DNA of 64,000 nucleotides from Hyaloscypha bicolor E (GCF_002865645.1 NW_020194512.1:1461119-1525118), one strand, 5' to 3'. Counted from the stretch's first letter, positions 11,283 through 23,909 are shown. Numbers and translations: made by a program. The notes: generated from the sequence alone by a model not told the origin.

Positions 11283-14200
11283 CTAAAGCTCATCCTTCTT
11301 ACTCTTCGTCTCCCCCGGCACCTCGCTCGTCGCCGCCGTACTAACGATATCCTCCAATGTGCGACTCTTCATATTCTTTTCTCCGTTTCCATTTGCAGGC
11401 AAGCCCTTCCGTCTTCGATCCACAGCCGCAATCTCGTCATCGTACACCGTCCATTCGGGAACTTGTCTCCTGGCTCGATCCAATTTCGGCTCCTTGGTTT
11501 GAGGATTGTTGCACAGATCAATTGTTTTGGCGTCAGCGAGCGCTTCGTCACTACACCAGGTTTCGCACCAGAGCCATTCTTGCGGGAGGCTGTGGATGGG
11601 AAGTACGCTTTGCATGTGATTTGGAAGATCTTGATCCAGGTTAGACAGACTTTGAGGGTCAGCGGAGAGCTGGTGGTATTGTTGACGAAGTCGGTCGCCT
11701 GCTGCAATCTGGCGGAAGCGGTGGAGATCCACGACGTAGAGGGCGGAGATATGGTACGGCAACCCGCGAAGGAACTTCTCCCAATATCCTTGCTTCCAGA
11801 AGCGGAAGCCTTCCATCTCAGTCCTGCTGTCGCACATGGGTGTGAAGCCGTAGGGAGCACCTTTAAGATCATGGTTCACGAGTTCGATCATATCTGTTCG
11901 AACAATCTGGTCGGCGTCGACGAAGATGACTTTATCGAGAGAAAGGGGGAAGAGAACGTCGAGAAAGAGGATCTTGTAACCCCATATCTCGCGCTGCTTT
12001 TCGGTCTGGTGTCGGAGCCAGTGTGGCCATTTATATGTAACCATTTCATATTGGAAGCCGTATTCTGCGGCCATGTAGGGAATGAAGTCTTTGAAGGATG
12101 GGGACAGAAACTGCTCGATGAACCAGAATTTGACGGTGTGCTTGGTGTGCTTCATGACACTGACCATCATGATGTTCAGCATGCGCTCGTACAGATGTCC
12201 GCTGGCAACAGAGAAAATATTGATCTCGGCTTGTTCTTGCTTTGCTGCAACATCTGCCTTGCCTTTCCCGAGGATGCCTTGGGCGAACTTGAGACCTTGC
12301 GAGACAAAGTCCATCGGCGAGTCGGTCTTTGCTTCGAGAACATCTTCTAGTTCCATGCCAAGTTTTCGTGAGAGACGAGGGTACAACGTAGTGCCCTGGA
12401 AGCTCATTAAGACAACTTCCGTGCTTTCATCGCCAGGAACCGGGCTCCAGCCCTGTGAGCCAATGCTCTCAATGGTAAATATTTTAGCGCTTCTACCCTC
12501 CTGCAAATCAATCTTGTAGAATCCTGGATTGGCCTTGAACTGAAAGTAACCCAGATTGGCCATGATAATAGTGTCTGCAGTATGCGGATCTCGTTCAGTA
12601 CCAAGGACAAGCTGGGCGCCACGCGGAGCACTGCCACCAGGAATTTCACGAGAGTGGCCTTCAATCAAGATGTGCTCAAGTTCGTAGAGAGCCTCAACGT
12701 TGGTTTTGATAGAGCTAAGCTTGATGTTGTCAAGATCGTGGACTGAAACCTTAGGTGCAACAAGCCAAGCTGGAGGTACATCCATCCCGACAGTGAGTAG
12801 TGCTTCTTGGGGGACGCCCGTGAAAGTAGCTCCGAGTGGCAGAAGGGCTCCAGCTTCATCAAAGGTTGGCTTAGAATCCAGAACGTATCTGTAGAATCGC
12901 TTGACAGGTAACTCTTGGAGTCTTTCTTTAGGATTGAGGAAGAGCTTCATATACACTCCATCAAGTTCTGAGAGCACTTTCACAATTGGCACCCATCTTT
13001 GACCTTGCTCGCTGGCAGGATCTAAGAGTATGGTGAACTGAATGGTTGCAGTAGAGATGTCACCAGTCTCGATGACCGTGTGAAAAGAGTTCCAAACATT
13101 GAACTGACTCATCCGAAGTGTTGATGCCTGTTCAAAGATTCCATCAGGAGTATCCGATATCGTGGACTTTGCCACGATCGAAGAAATCTTTGCTGCTGCT
13201 AAAGGATCCGCAATCTTGTCGGACAATCCAAGTGAATCCATTGCATTATATGCCGGAGTAATACGTTTCGATCGCTCATACGATAATAATGAATCAAAGT
13301 CGGAGAGGTCGAACTCGGTATCGGCTGGAATAGGTCCAGCCAAACGGCCATTGAGAAGAACAGCGTTTTCGCCAGGCCTCAAAGCTAGTGACCTGATGAG
13401 GGAATCCGCTCCATGCCAGTACTGGCTTGCTCCTTGTTGGGTCAAAGCACTTTCAGCTGTCTTTTCTCCCGCAAGGATCGCAGTCAAATCGTTCATGTTG
13501 GCAAAGGCTTTGTTTGAATTACTCTGCATATGTGAAAACAAGTCATTGCTCAATCCAGTGTCAATTGTATTAGACACTGGGTTGTGCACAATAATGAGTT
13601 CCACAGATGGATTTGCTTCCCAGAAGACGGCTGCAGTCGCAAGTAGCTTTGAGCCAACTTCAGACTCCAAATTCGCAACTAGAATCATATGAGCCCAGAG
13701 AGTCTTATTAGCTGATGCATCAACTCGGATCCGCGGCAAAGTATCCAGAAGAGCTTGGTTCTCGCCCGCGAGCTTGTTAACATTAAATATCTTGAGCGTC
13801 TTCTCATCTTCAGGAGAGATTATCGGGTTGCGTTTCTGCGATGCCTGGAGGAGGAAGTATGAAGGAAGCCACGCATCCGCCTCGAATGCATCTGTGAAAA
13901 TGCCTTGTTGAATGGACTGGAGATCAGTGGAGACTCTGTTGCTCATCAATTGAAGCCAATTCTCGTCCCGAGGGACTGCAACTCCATCCACAAACACTGG
14001 CGGAATCTTGCTGTCGGCGGCAAGTCTGCGCATCCATTTCTTGGAAGCTTCAATTTGGTCTTGATAATCTTCGGATTTGAGCATCTCATCCATGGGCACC
14101 GCTACCTTCTCTTGACGCACGTGCCGTGATTTCACTGCAGTGTCGAAGGCTGACTTACTCGGTCCTGTCACCATCTTAGAAGTATATGAAGTTTCAAGAT

Positions 14201-15926
14201 AGACAAGAGCCGCTTGCAGTCCGTAGGTATTGGCCAGGTGGTATACCACCCTCGCTTGTTCCAGTGATTCCTTCGTCTTTGTAATGGGCACAAGCCCAAT
14301 ACGAATCGCAATTTTGCGTTTAACGAAATTCAAAAGTGTATCTGCGACGAGCAGAACATCTTCAGCGTCTGTGAAGTCAACGGGAATGACTAACTGGAAG
14401 CAGTCTCTTCGAATTTGGGGTAACTGGCCGGGATATGTGCGCTGAAGCATCTACGATAGGTCAGCAAATTCACCAGGTCGGTACACATTCATGCTTACAG
14501 CCTGGAGAACCCGAGGCCAGTCCGCGTAGCGCTTATCCTTCTCAATATCGTTCATCCAGATGATAACATTGCCTCCTTCGATCTCATCTCTCCAGTCAAA
14601 TCTTGGGGCATCACTATCAGCCTTTGCCGTTGCCACTTCGTTGTGAGATAGCAACTGAATTGCTTCTTGGCCAGATAAGCCAAGATCGCGAACCCCGTTG
14701 ATGAGTTTTCGTTCCTTCCGAAGCATGTTAAGCATTTCTAATGCCTCAATTTGACGTTCAATCAACTGAACACCGTTCATCCACCAAATATTAAAGCCCC
14801 CTGGGACAAGTTGACCTCGGTTGTAATCATGCTCCGCAACGAAATCCTCTGAAGCATTGTGGGAGGCTACAGCACTCGAATACTTAGGAAAGTCTTGGGA
14901 CAGCTTCACAAGCGTATCAAACGGATTTTCGCTCTGCATGATAAAACTTGACGCTTTCAAGCCGAGACCAAAAAGCTCCGATGAGGATAGTGGCTTGAGA
15001 TCTGCCAATTCTTCGTCCTCAAACTTCACCTCCTTTTCAGGGGTGGCAGTAACGGTTTTGCTTTCATCCTCTTCGCGATCGTCAATCACAATGTAGTCCG
15101 TTCTCTTGAGGGCAAGTTCAACACCATATCCAGGAACAATAAGTGGCCTAGACTCTGCGGTCATGAACTTTCTATGTCGAACTCGGTAAGAACTCTTCCC
15201 TTCACGGGCAGTCTTAACCAAAGTTTTATGGAATTTTCCAAAGGCGGTAGAAGTGATATCAGCGTATAGAATCGAGGCAGGTGCAGAATGATTGCCGAGA
15301 ACTCTGTCAAATTGTAACTCTTGCACTTGTCTGGAAAATTCCGTTAGTTGCTGCAGCTCTTCTCAGGAATTCCAACTTACGAGTCCCCACTGATTTCACC
15401 ATGTGCCTCGTCTAAAGTTGGAGAGCAATACTGCTTTCCATTGAATAGGACCCAGACCGGGCATGAGGTATCTTGTTCACCCTTCAGTGATGGCTCCACA
15501 GCTGTATGGTAATACTGATAGTGGGCTTCGATCCGAGGTGCTAGGGAGTGCATAGATAGGGCAAATTTGTATGTTGACAGTGTTTCTGGGTCTGCCATGT
15601 GGCCGTCATCTTTGAGAACTTGTATGAATTTGTCGTACAGCTCTTGGTCGGTCGAAGCTTTCGAAAAATACCCGTCTGCAATTCGGTCAAGAAGGGGGAA
15701 ATAGGAGGTAGCATTTTCGTCTGCAGCAGTTTCTCTAATTGGAGTAAGTTGGTGTTCGAAGAGCCCTTGGGCAAACTCACAGCAATTCAAGCAGGTACGG
15801 AGCTGAAGAGAAAGATGCTTTTAACCCCACATTTATAGAGGGGCTCGCAGAGGCGCATAAAGAGTGTAGATAGGTAGATGCCAAAAGGGCTCCAGTAAGA
15901 CCCCATGGCAGTCTCAAAACTCCCAT
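11283..15926 (-). CDS. UGGT: UDP-glucose:glycoprotein glucosyltransferase (ER folding sensor)
   Basis: UGGT re-adds glucose to N-glycans of misfolded glycoproteins in the ER lumen so that calnexin rebinds them. Four exons: 15926-15781, 15734-15381, 15330-14499, 14450-11283, with introns of 46, 50 and 48 bp, giving 1499 aa, the usual size. The start at 15926 opens a signal peptide (GVLRLPWGLTGALLASTYLH). The long N-terminal region is the thioredoxin-like folding-sensor part. The C-terminal third is the GT24 catalytic domain with the metal-binding DAD at about residues 1289-1291 (FVDADQIVRTDM) and the family blocks REIWGYKILFLDVLFP and QEWLWCETWC. The protein ends in KKDEL, a KDEL-type ER retrieval signal. 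It is divergent from the alpha-COP gene across about 540 bp. Confidence 0.97.
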
Positions 15927-16465
15927 ATTTGCGTTGTGTTGAAGTTGTCGGAATTTCTCGACAGCTGTCCTTTCAGGGGGCAAGGTCCAGATGGGTGCAG
16001 AACACTGGATCTTGGAGGCAGTGAAAGGTGAAATATCCGCCAGCGGAACGAGTCAAAAGCTGTAGTCAAGCAAGTGGGAATGTATGCATGCTGTTCTATT
16101 GTACAGGAGTCTGCGACAACATTTGGACAAGGCTGAGTATATTTACACAGTTGACGTTCTTTCTGGCAAGGTGTCCGCAAGGAGCTCCTGCCCACCAGCT
16201 GGAAGCTTGCTGCATTGGTGCCTGACATTTCGGTTCCGGCAAGAACCGACCACACTGGAATCGCAACGTATCGTAACTCGATTTCCACGAGCACACAAAT
16301 TCCCCCTTCTCGACTCCGACTGCTACCTGCCCACGGCCCTCTTCGAATCCATTGTCTATACGGCGTGCGCAGCAAGATACATAAGTGAAGGTCCACACCA
16401 GCAACCATCCGCTGTCCTTCATGCGCGAATCTTAGGCTCTCTGGTTTCTTGCAGCGTCGGTCAAG
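15927..16465. promoter_or_regulatory. shared divergent intergenic region, UGGT / alpha-COP
   Basis: This 539-bp gap lies between two start codons pointing away from each other, so it must hold both promoters and 5' UTRs. Both products serve the early secretory pathway (ER folding quality control and COPI retrieval), so co-regulation is plausible. I cannot identify a specific factor site with confidence. Confidence 0.55.
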
Positions 16466-19400
16466 ATGGCTACCAACTCCTCCCCCAACATGCTGACGAA
16501 GGTAATTATTGCCCAGATCGGTCTGTCGATGTAACTTGCCATGTGCTAATATTCCACGAAGTTTGAGTCGAAGTCCTCGAGAGCCAAGGGAATTGCTTTC
16601 CATCCCAAAAGGTCCCCCCCGCTACTCCCTAGGCGCATTCACAGCTAACAAATTTCAGACCATGGATTCTTGTATCTCTTCACTCTTCAACCATTCAACT
16701 TTGGGATTACCGCATGGGAACATTGATTGACAGATTCGAGGAGCATGATGGACCCGTACGAGGAGTCGATTTCCACAAGACACAACCCCTCTTCGTTTCT
16801 GGCGGAGATGATTACAAGATCAAGGTCTGGTCATACCAGACTAGAAGATGCTTGTTTACCTTGAACGGTCATTTGGATTATGTCCGCACAGTTTTCTTCC
16901 ACCATGAGCTTCCTTGGATTATCTCCAGCTCCGATGACCAGACCATCCGAATCTGGAATTGGCAGAATAGATCTTTGAGTATATTTCCAAAGCCCATTGC
17001 GGCAGGATCCTCTTTGCTGATATGTTTTCCAGTTTGCACTATGACAGGTCACAACCATTACACAATGTGCGCCCAATTCCATCCTAAAGACGACTTGGTA
17101 GTTTCGGCCTCCCTCGATCAGTCAGTACGTGTCTGGGATATTTCAGGACTCAGAAAGAAACACTCTGCACCAACTTCGATGACTTTCGAAGACCAGATGT
17201 CCCGGGGAAACCAGAACCAGGCGGATATGTTTGGCAATACGGATGCGGTGGTCAAATTCGTCCTAGAAGGACATGACCGAGGCGTGAACTGGGTCGCCTT
17301 CCACCCTACACTACCCTTGATCGTATCCGCTGGTGATGATCGACTTGTCAAATTATGGAGAATGAGCGAAACGAAGGCCTGGGAGGTCGACACCTGCCGT
17401 GGTCACTTTCAGAATGCATCCGGCTGCCTGTTCCACCCTCACCAAGATCTGATATTATCTTGCGGTGAGGATAAGACCATCCGGGTTTGGGATCTTAATA
17501 AGCGTACTTCAGTCCAGTCTTTCAAGAGAGAGAACGATAGATTTTGGGTTATTGCAGCGCATCCGGAGATCAACCTTTTCGCCGCTGGCCACGACAATGG
17601 TGTTATGGTCTTCAAATTGGAGCGGGAAAGGCCTGCATCTGCATTCTATCAGAACAACCTCTTTTTCATCACACGAGAGAAGCATGTTCGGTCATATGAT
17701 TTCCAAAAGAATGTTGAAAGTCCAACTCTTTTGACCCTCAAGAAGCTGGGCAGCCCGTGGGTTCCACCTCGTTCATTGTCCTATAACCCGGCTGAGCGCG
17801 CTATTCTTGTTACATCCCCAGCGGATGGCGGATCATACGAGTTGATCAATCTGCCCCGAGATGGCTCTGGTTCTATGGATGCTACAGACACGAAACGAGG
17901 GCAGGGAACTTCAGCGGTGTTTGTGGCACGCAATCGTTTTGCTGTTTTCAACGCCGCCAGCCAACAGATTGATATCAGAGATCTCTCAAATTCCACGACC
18001 AAAACCATCAAGCCACCAACCGGAACTACTGATATTTACTTTGGTGGAACTGGCAATCTTCTCTTAATTACTCCAACTGCCGTTCATCTCTACGATATCC
18101 AGCAAAAGAAAGCTACTGCCGAGTTGACCGTAGCAGGTGTCAAATACGTTGTTTGGTCAAACGATGGGCTCTATGCTGCACTGCTGAGCAAGCACAATGT
18201 CACCATCGTCACGAAAACCTTGGAGCAGGTCAGCACGCTTCACGAGACTATCAGAATCAAGAGCGCAACTTGGGATGATGCCGGAGTTCTCCTCTACTCC
18301 ACCCTTAATCACATCAAGTATACTCTTCTGAACGGCGATAATGGAATCGTTCGAACCTTGGATCAAACAGTGTACCTCGTCCGGGTCAAAGCACGCACAG
18401 TATACTGCCTCGACCGCAATGCAAAGCCAAAGATCCTGAATATCGACCCGACAGAATATCGCTTCAAGCTTGCGCTTGTGAAGCGCAACTATGAGGAAAT
18501 GTTGCAAATCATCAAGAACTCAAGTCTCGTTGGCCAAAGCATCATCTCTTACCTGCAAAAGAAGGGTTACCCTGAGATTGCCCTGCAGTTCGTTCAAGAT
18601 CCACAGACCCGATTTGAGCTCGCCATTGAATGTGGAAACCTTGATGTTGCGGTAGAAATGGCAAAGCAGCTCGACAGACCCAAGCTCTGGTCAAGATTGA
18701 CAACCGAAGCCCTCGCCCACGGCAACCACCAAATTGTCGAGATGGCGTATCAGAAGCTAAGGCAATTTGACAAACTCTCTTTCCTTTACCTAGCTACGGG
18801 TGATGAAGCAAAACTCACCCGCATGGCCAAGATCGCTGAGCATCGTGGCGATTTTACTGCTCGGTTCCAAAACGCCCTGTATCTCGGAGATGTCAACGAC
18901 CGGATAGCAATGTTCAAGGAAATTGATCTCTGTAAGTTCTGCAGTCCTGACAATAGACGGGATCCCCGCTGACCTCTCACAGATCCGCTAGCATACATGA
19001 CCGCTAAATCTCATGGTCTGGAAGAAGAATGCGAATCAATCTTGGAGGCAACTGGTCTTACTGAGGATCAAATTACTCTTCCAGCACTCGGCTCTCCTCT
19101 ATCTCCTCCAAAGCCGATCGTGTCTACATTCAAAGCGAATTGGCCAACAAAAGCCACTTCCCAATCTTTCTTCGAGAAGGCGTTACTCGGTCAAGTTGAA
19201 GGTTTGTCGTTAGAAGACGAACCAATAGCCGCCTCTAATGCTTTCGGATTTGATGAAGCTGGAGAGGAAGACGGTGCCAAGCGAAATGGCGGTCTCGCCG
19301 AAGCTGATGACGACGAAGATGCAGCAGGCTGGGACATGGGCGATGACATTGTTCCAGAAGTTGAGAGCGACTTTGTCAATGTCGACAGCGCTGAGGCTGG

Positions 19401-20404
19401 CGCTGGAAGCAGCGAAGCCGACTTATGGGCTCGCAACTCACCAATAGCTGCTGATCACGTGGCTGGAGGCTCTTTTGAGACCGCAATGCAACTGCTGAAC
19501 AGACAACTTGGTGCGGTCAACTTCGCACCATTGAAGCCACGTTTCTTGGAGATCTACGAAGCTACGAAGACATACCTCCCTGCTTCTGTCTGTCTTCCTC
19601 CACTCATCAACTACGTTCGTCGAACTGTCGACGAGACTGATCCTCGGAAAGTTCTCCCGATTATTCCCCGAGACATCGAGTCACTCGCCACCAATGATTT
19701 ACAAAAGGGCTACACTGCTATGCGTACGAACAAACTTCAAGATGGAGAAGTCGTTTTCCAGGGTATCCTTCATGCTCTTCTTGTAAACGCTGTCTCGACG
19801 GCATCAGAAGTCGAAGAGGCGAAGAAGCTGATCACAACCGCATGCGAATATGCCATTGCTATGTCGATAGAGCTGGAGCGACGGAAACTTGGCACAGACG
19901 AAGAGGTCGCGAAGTCACCTGAGAAGTTAAAGCGAAGTCTTGAACTGGCTGCATACTTCACAATCCCGAAACTTGAGGTGCCACATCGGCAAATAGCTCT
20001 GACCAGTGGCATGAAGCTTGCATACCAGAACAAAAACTTCAACTCAGCGTTGAGCTTTGCGAACAGGATGTTGGCTAATGGTGGGGCTGCTAAGATGCTT
20101 GACAACGTAAGCTATCTATCATTTCGCTGGTATATCAACCATTTACTGACCAACTATATAGGCAAAAAAGATCAAGGCCCAGTGCGAACGGAATCCCAAC
20201 GATGCTATCGAAATTGAGTTTGATCAGTTCGCTGAATTTGATATCTGTGCTGCATCACATACACCTATCTACTCCGGCTCAGCATTCGAAGTCTGTGCCT
20301 TTGACGGAAGCAAATATCACTCCAAGTACAAGGGTACTGTCTGTGCTGTTTGTGGTGTTTGCGAGGTGGGGAAAAACGGGAGTGGGCTGAAGCTTGTTGC
20401 GTGA
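16466..20404 (+). CDS. COP1: coatomer subunit alpha (alpha-COP)
   Basis: Alpha-COP forms the outer COPI coat with beta'- and epsilon-COP and binds dilysine cargo tails for Golgi-to-ER retrieval. Six exons: 16466-16501, 16562-16611, 16659-16978, 17033-18931, 18983-20106, 20162-20404; total 1223 aa. The first two tiny exons restore the conserved start (SSPNMLTKFESKSSRAKGIA). The WD40 propeller includes GGDDYKIKVWSY, SSSDDQTIRIWNW and CGEDKTIRVWDL. A second WD40-like part and the alpha-solenoid follow, and the C-terminal alpha-COP domain carries NPNDAIEIEFDQFAEFDIC. Intron 3 (16979-17032, 54 bp) is a multiple of three without a stop, so it can be mistaken for coding sequence; removing it restores RSLICTMTGHN. 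The gene is convergent with RPN12. Confidence 0.97.
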
Positions 20405-20677
20405 GAATCTTTTGCGCGGCAAAGAAAATGGAGTTCGGAAAAAGTAGATCTGATTGACTGCTCTGAGGCTGCATGTAGGGAGTATTTGATCGAGCGAATG
20501 GCGGTTAGTTGATCAAGAACGTAGAAGGGGTTGAATCATATCATATGCAGTCCATTGTCGTCTTGTTTGGTACGCCAAAGCGCCGTCTAGAATACATCTT
20601 TGATGCTCAGGCCATGCCTCATCTCCATCATGCACTAACCATGCGACGCAATATCGCTGCAGAGGAGCAAGATTGGC

Positions 20678-21574
20678 TCAAACAATCGTCTCTAGCTCCC
20701 TCGCGTAGCCTAAAGTGTTTTCAATAGCCATCGCGCTTAACTCCTGTTTCTCGTTTCCTTCCTCATCGACATTGGCCTTCAGACTCTGCTTCGGGAAGTA
20801 TATCCGGCCGTCCTTGATGAGCCAGCCTCTGTTCTGGGCGAAGGAGACCACGGCACCTTCGCTGTCAAGGAAGAGGAGGTCCTTGGTTGAGGAGATTGGA
20901 AGGGACGGGTAGGCTGTTTCGCTGCAAGAGGCGATTTCGCTGCGGATTTGGGAGGTCAGGATCTAGAATCCGTTTTGTCAGCTACTAGCCTTTGTCTGAA
21001 AGTATGAAAGCAAAGAGATGATGAGGTGGGGGCATCTCACCTCACTGAAAACACCATACTCCTCACTTGGTACCTCCCGACTCGCCATCGCCTTCCAGAC
21101 CAAATCATAGCTCCCTTCCATCAGCCACCGCTCCAGCTTAATCGGATACCCCAAATACCGATCCTTCTCCACATCACCCACTCTGCCTTCCCTCAACTCC
21201 AAACCCTCAAGTTCCGTATGGAAACCGGCATAATCTCCCTGTGTCAATAGCAAGAGTAGATACAACCCCGTAATCTTGTTTTTCTCCGATCCTGTTGGCG
21301 GTAATCGTGAAGAGGGGAGCTCGTAGAAAGGTGTGAGTTGGTGCACGTAGCGTGTGAATGCCGCTGGGTCTTTGGCGCGAATCGAGAGCAAGGCGCCGGT
21401 CTCGAAGACTTCGCGTGCGAGAAGGAGCGTGGAGGAGGGTGTGCTGGGGGTTGGTGTCAGGGCTTTGAGCTTGAGGAGGTTGATTTTGGCTTTGGAGAGG
21501 AGGGACGGGATGTCGGCGTAGTCACGGGAGGACTTCAGCTTGCGTAGGATGTCTTGGAGATCGCGGTCGGACAT
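20678..21574 (-). CDS. RPN12: 26S proteasome regulatory subunit RPN12
   Basis: RPN12 (PSMD8) is a PCI-domain subunit of the proteasome lid, incorporated late in lid assembly. Two exons, 21574-21041 and 20962-20678, with a 78-bp intron (donor GTGAGA), give 272 aa, close to the usual length. Family blocks: LLAREVFETGALLSIRAKD, the repeat region through QGDYAGFHTELEGL, YPIKLERWLMEGSYDLVWKA in the PCI part, and a C-terminal winged-helix segment including LLFLDSEGAVVSFAQNRGW. The start at 21574 gives MSDRDLQDIL; an in-frame ATG further upstream would add residues that look unlike the family. It is intact, unlike the RPN10 copy near the left edge. Its end is 273 bp from that of alpha-COP. Confidence 0.95.
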
Positions 21575-21814
21575 TTTGAGGGGTTTGTGGGTGGTGGTTG
21601 GGGAGAGAACGTTCCAAATGTGGCGAGAATGGCAACACAAGGCAGCTCGAAGGACGCGGTTGATCTTGGCGTGGCTTGCACGTGACCGGGGCTTAACTTC
21701 ACGTCGTTCGGCCTCGTCCTATTCTTCCCCGTCAACGTCAAAGTACCTCTAATCCAAATGTTCGTGTAACTCTCAGAACAATATAAAAGCCATCACAGGG
21801 TCACAGGGTCTTGG

Positions 21815-22250
21815 TCTCGGCGTTCTAGCTCTTCCAACGCAAGTGCTCCTCAGCCTCTCCGCCATTTGCCGTGGCACCTAGTCCTCAATTTCAATATTCT
21901 AGCACTCCTGGAATATTTGGGTCTTCGTTCTAACATTCTAGCTCTTGCGCGGTAGGTGTTCGTTTTGCTCCTTAACTATTGGCTGTGCCGTGTCTTCAAC
22001 CTCACTTCCGGAACTCCGTCGAACATTTGTATCCTCGCTGCACGATTCTAGCTCTTCCACAGCAAGTGCTCCATCAGCTTCTCAATCATTTACCGCATGT
22101 TGTTCCGGTCCTCAGTTCCCCTATTCTATCGCTTCTGGAACATCGAGGTCCTCTGATATCAACTGTCTGTGGGAAGTCTCCACCAACGTATTGTCCTCCA
22201 CTTGAATATTCTAGATCTTCCAGGGCATTCTTAGGGAAGAGACCTTGAAT
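21815..22250. repeat. degenerate direct repeats built on TTCTAGCTCTTCC
   Basis: The word ATTCTAGCTCTTSC or close variants occurs near 21822, 21935, 22045 and 22208, each followed by related text (GCAAGTGCTCC, TCCTCAGTT, GGAAC..TCGAGGTCCTC). The first three copies are spaced about 110-113 bp. The array lies between RPN12 and the HET pseudogene and has no open frame. It marks the left edge of the accessory island; its origin is unknown. Confidence 0.5.
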
Positions 22251-22361
22251 GTACAACATGTCGAAGGAGCATCCGGAGAGTCTCAGAAATATTTGAATGT
22301 TCAGCTTTACGTGGGACTCTGGCATGCAGTATCACTTTCTGGTCAATGCGAGCGTGCTACC

Positions 22362-23460
22362 ATGTCTTCTTCTTACCAATACTCTCGGCTGGAAAGTCCG
22401 GAGCACGTACGTTTGATTCATGTCAGCCCTGGCACTATGGGCACCACTATAACCTGCGAAATTCATCGCGCCTGTTTACCCGATTCTCCCGTTTACGAGG
22501 CATTGTTATATATTTGGGACCTCGACGAAAGGGCAGGACAGCCTGCTGAATATTATTGCATATTATGTGGCGAGTTCCAGACTCCCATTCCCCCGAACCT
22601 GTTTTCAACCTTACAACATCTCCGGAAAGATGCTGAAGACCTTGTTCCCTGTGTTGATGCCGTGTGCATAAATTAAGAGTATACCAAGAGCAAGAGCATC
22701 AAGTGGGGATCATGCTTCGCACATATTTCAATTGTCTCACGCATTGGTCTGGCTTGGCGAAGCTCAGCCTGAGGATACCCTCGCTTTAGATCTGGCTCAA
22801 AAAATCGCCTATTTAAGCAGCACTTGCCAAACGAAGCGCAAGATCGTCCTCCGCTCGTCAGAGATGCGGTAAGAACTGGAGTTTTACTTCCTTAGGAAGC
22901 ACCGGATTGGACTGTTCTTTCATCCTTCCTGGACAAGCGATGGTTCTACCGCGTGTGGGTGACACAGGAAGCTACAATTGCACCTCAATTATTGTTCAAT
23001 TGCGGTAGCCAAACAGTTGCCTTGTTTACGCTTCTCGAAATCTGGCAAGCTTTGCTAGAAATTGTGATGTTTAGCAATCCTTTCATCACAAAGAAGCCGC
23101 AAGGCATAACTACGCTTCGTACGATTAAACAATTTAAGAATGGCTCGAAGAAGGTCTGCGGCTTACCACACTGGGTGTATTTACACTCTCGAGGCGATCT
23201 GATGACACCGACCCGAGAGACCGAATATAGGGAGTTCTGAGCATGTTTCAAGATCGGAAAACATTCACAACGCAGCCATATTACGGTCTGCCTCCAGTTA
23301 AACTCTTCACTGAGGGCACCAGGCCCAGTCTTATCAATGAAAATCGTTTGTCTCTCTTTCCTTCGCCGATCCGAGTCTCTCAGTTGAGAGGGATGGTTTC
23401 CCTTCATGGTACCCAGGTATCGTGAATCTATTTTCTTTTTCTTGGGCTCTGTATAGAATT
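22362..23460 (+). pseudogene. HET-domain (heterokaryon incompatibility) pseudogene
   Basis: HET-domain proteins act in fungal allorecognition and can trigger cell death when unlike individuals fuse. The plus strand reads through the HET domain in order: Y-SRLESPEHVRLIHV, the YEALLYIWDL block, CVDAVCIN, then in another frame LVWLGEAQPEDTLALDLA, then FLDKRWFYRVWVTQEATIA, then DDTDPRDRI..GVLSMFQ. The first frame stops at TAA 22674-22676, where the family has the Gln of the CINQ motif (C-to-T change). Frame changes and at least one more stop (in the DRIY block near 23230) follow. The downstream effector part has decayed or is missing. It lies about 450 bp from the retroelement, whose mutation process may have contributed. 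Confidence 0.8.
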
Positions 23461-23566
23461 AGTAAGTTTCCTACTCTTGCTCAGGCGCTAATCACCCTCG
23501 GCTCACCCTCGGCTCAGTCAACTCGCCTGAGTAGCCTGAGCACCCTTTCTTGGGTACCAGAATATG

Positions 23567-23806
23567 CTAGTGCAGATTCTCGAAGACATTGTGATGATAA
23601 GCTGGCGATTTCTTTTGTCCAAGGGAAAGCCCAAACGTCGCCACAGCCTCGCGGTAATCGCTCGCCGCACCGTCGTAACTGTCGAGAGCGTGGATGAGGT
23701 TGTATATCAGCTTGACGGCTGTCGTAATGTCACGGCCGACCATCCCAACGACATCCCCGGTACTTTGTAGGATAGCAACGCCTCGAACTGGTAGAAATTT
23801 TGGCAT
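23567..23806 (-). pseudogene. truncated remnant resembling fungal STAND N-terminal domain
   Basis: From an ATG at 23806 the minus strand reads a short protein with the pattern DVVGMVGRDITTAVKLIYNL followed by [18 protein letters not shown]. This resembles the helical N-terminal domain of many fungal NACHT/ankyrin STAND proteins, which usually continues for hundreds of residues. Here it loses the pattern after about 60 codons and stops at 23567. The retroelement is inserted about 100 bp upstream of this start. I treat it as a gene fragment; the family call rests on pattern memory alone. Confidence 0.4.
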
Positions 23807-23909
23807 TGTTAAAAATTGAGGTTGAGGTGACGGGCTGGGTTGGATGTCTGCACGATGACGGCAACTCCTCATTGGGTTTTGCATCAGCGAAGACAGCCAC
23901 AAGTCTGCC

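Noticed and set aside
11178..12350. 390-codon open frame on the plus strand
   Set aside because: It lies antisense to the catalytic end of UGGT, whose minus-strand reading carries the conserved GT24 motifs and KKDEL; the plus frame has no family pattern.
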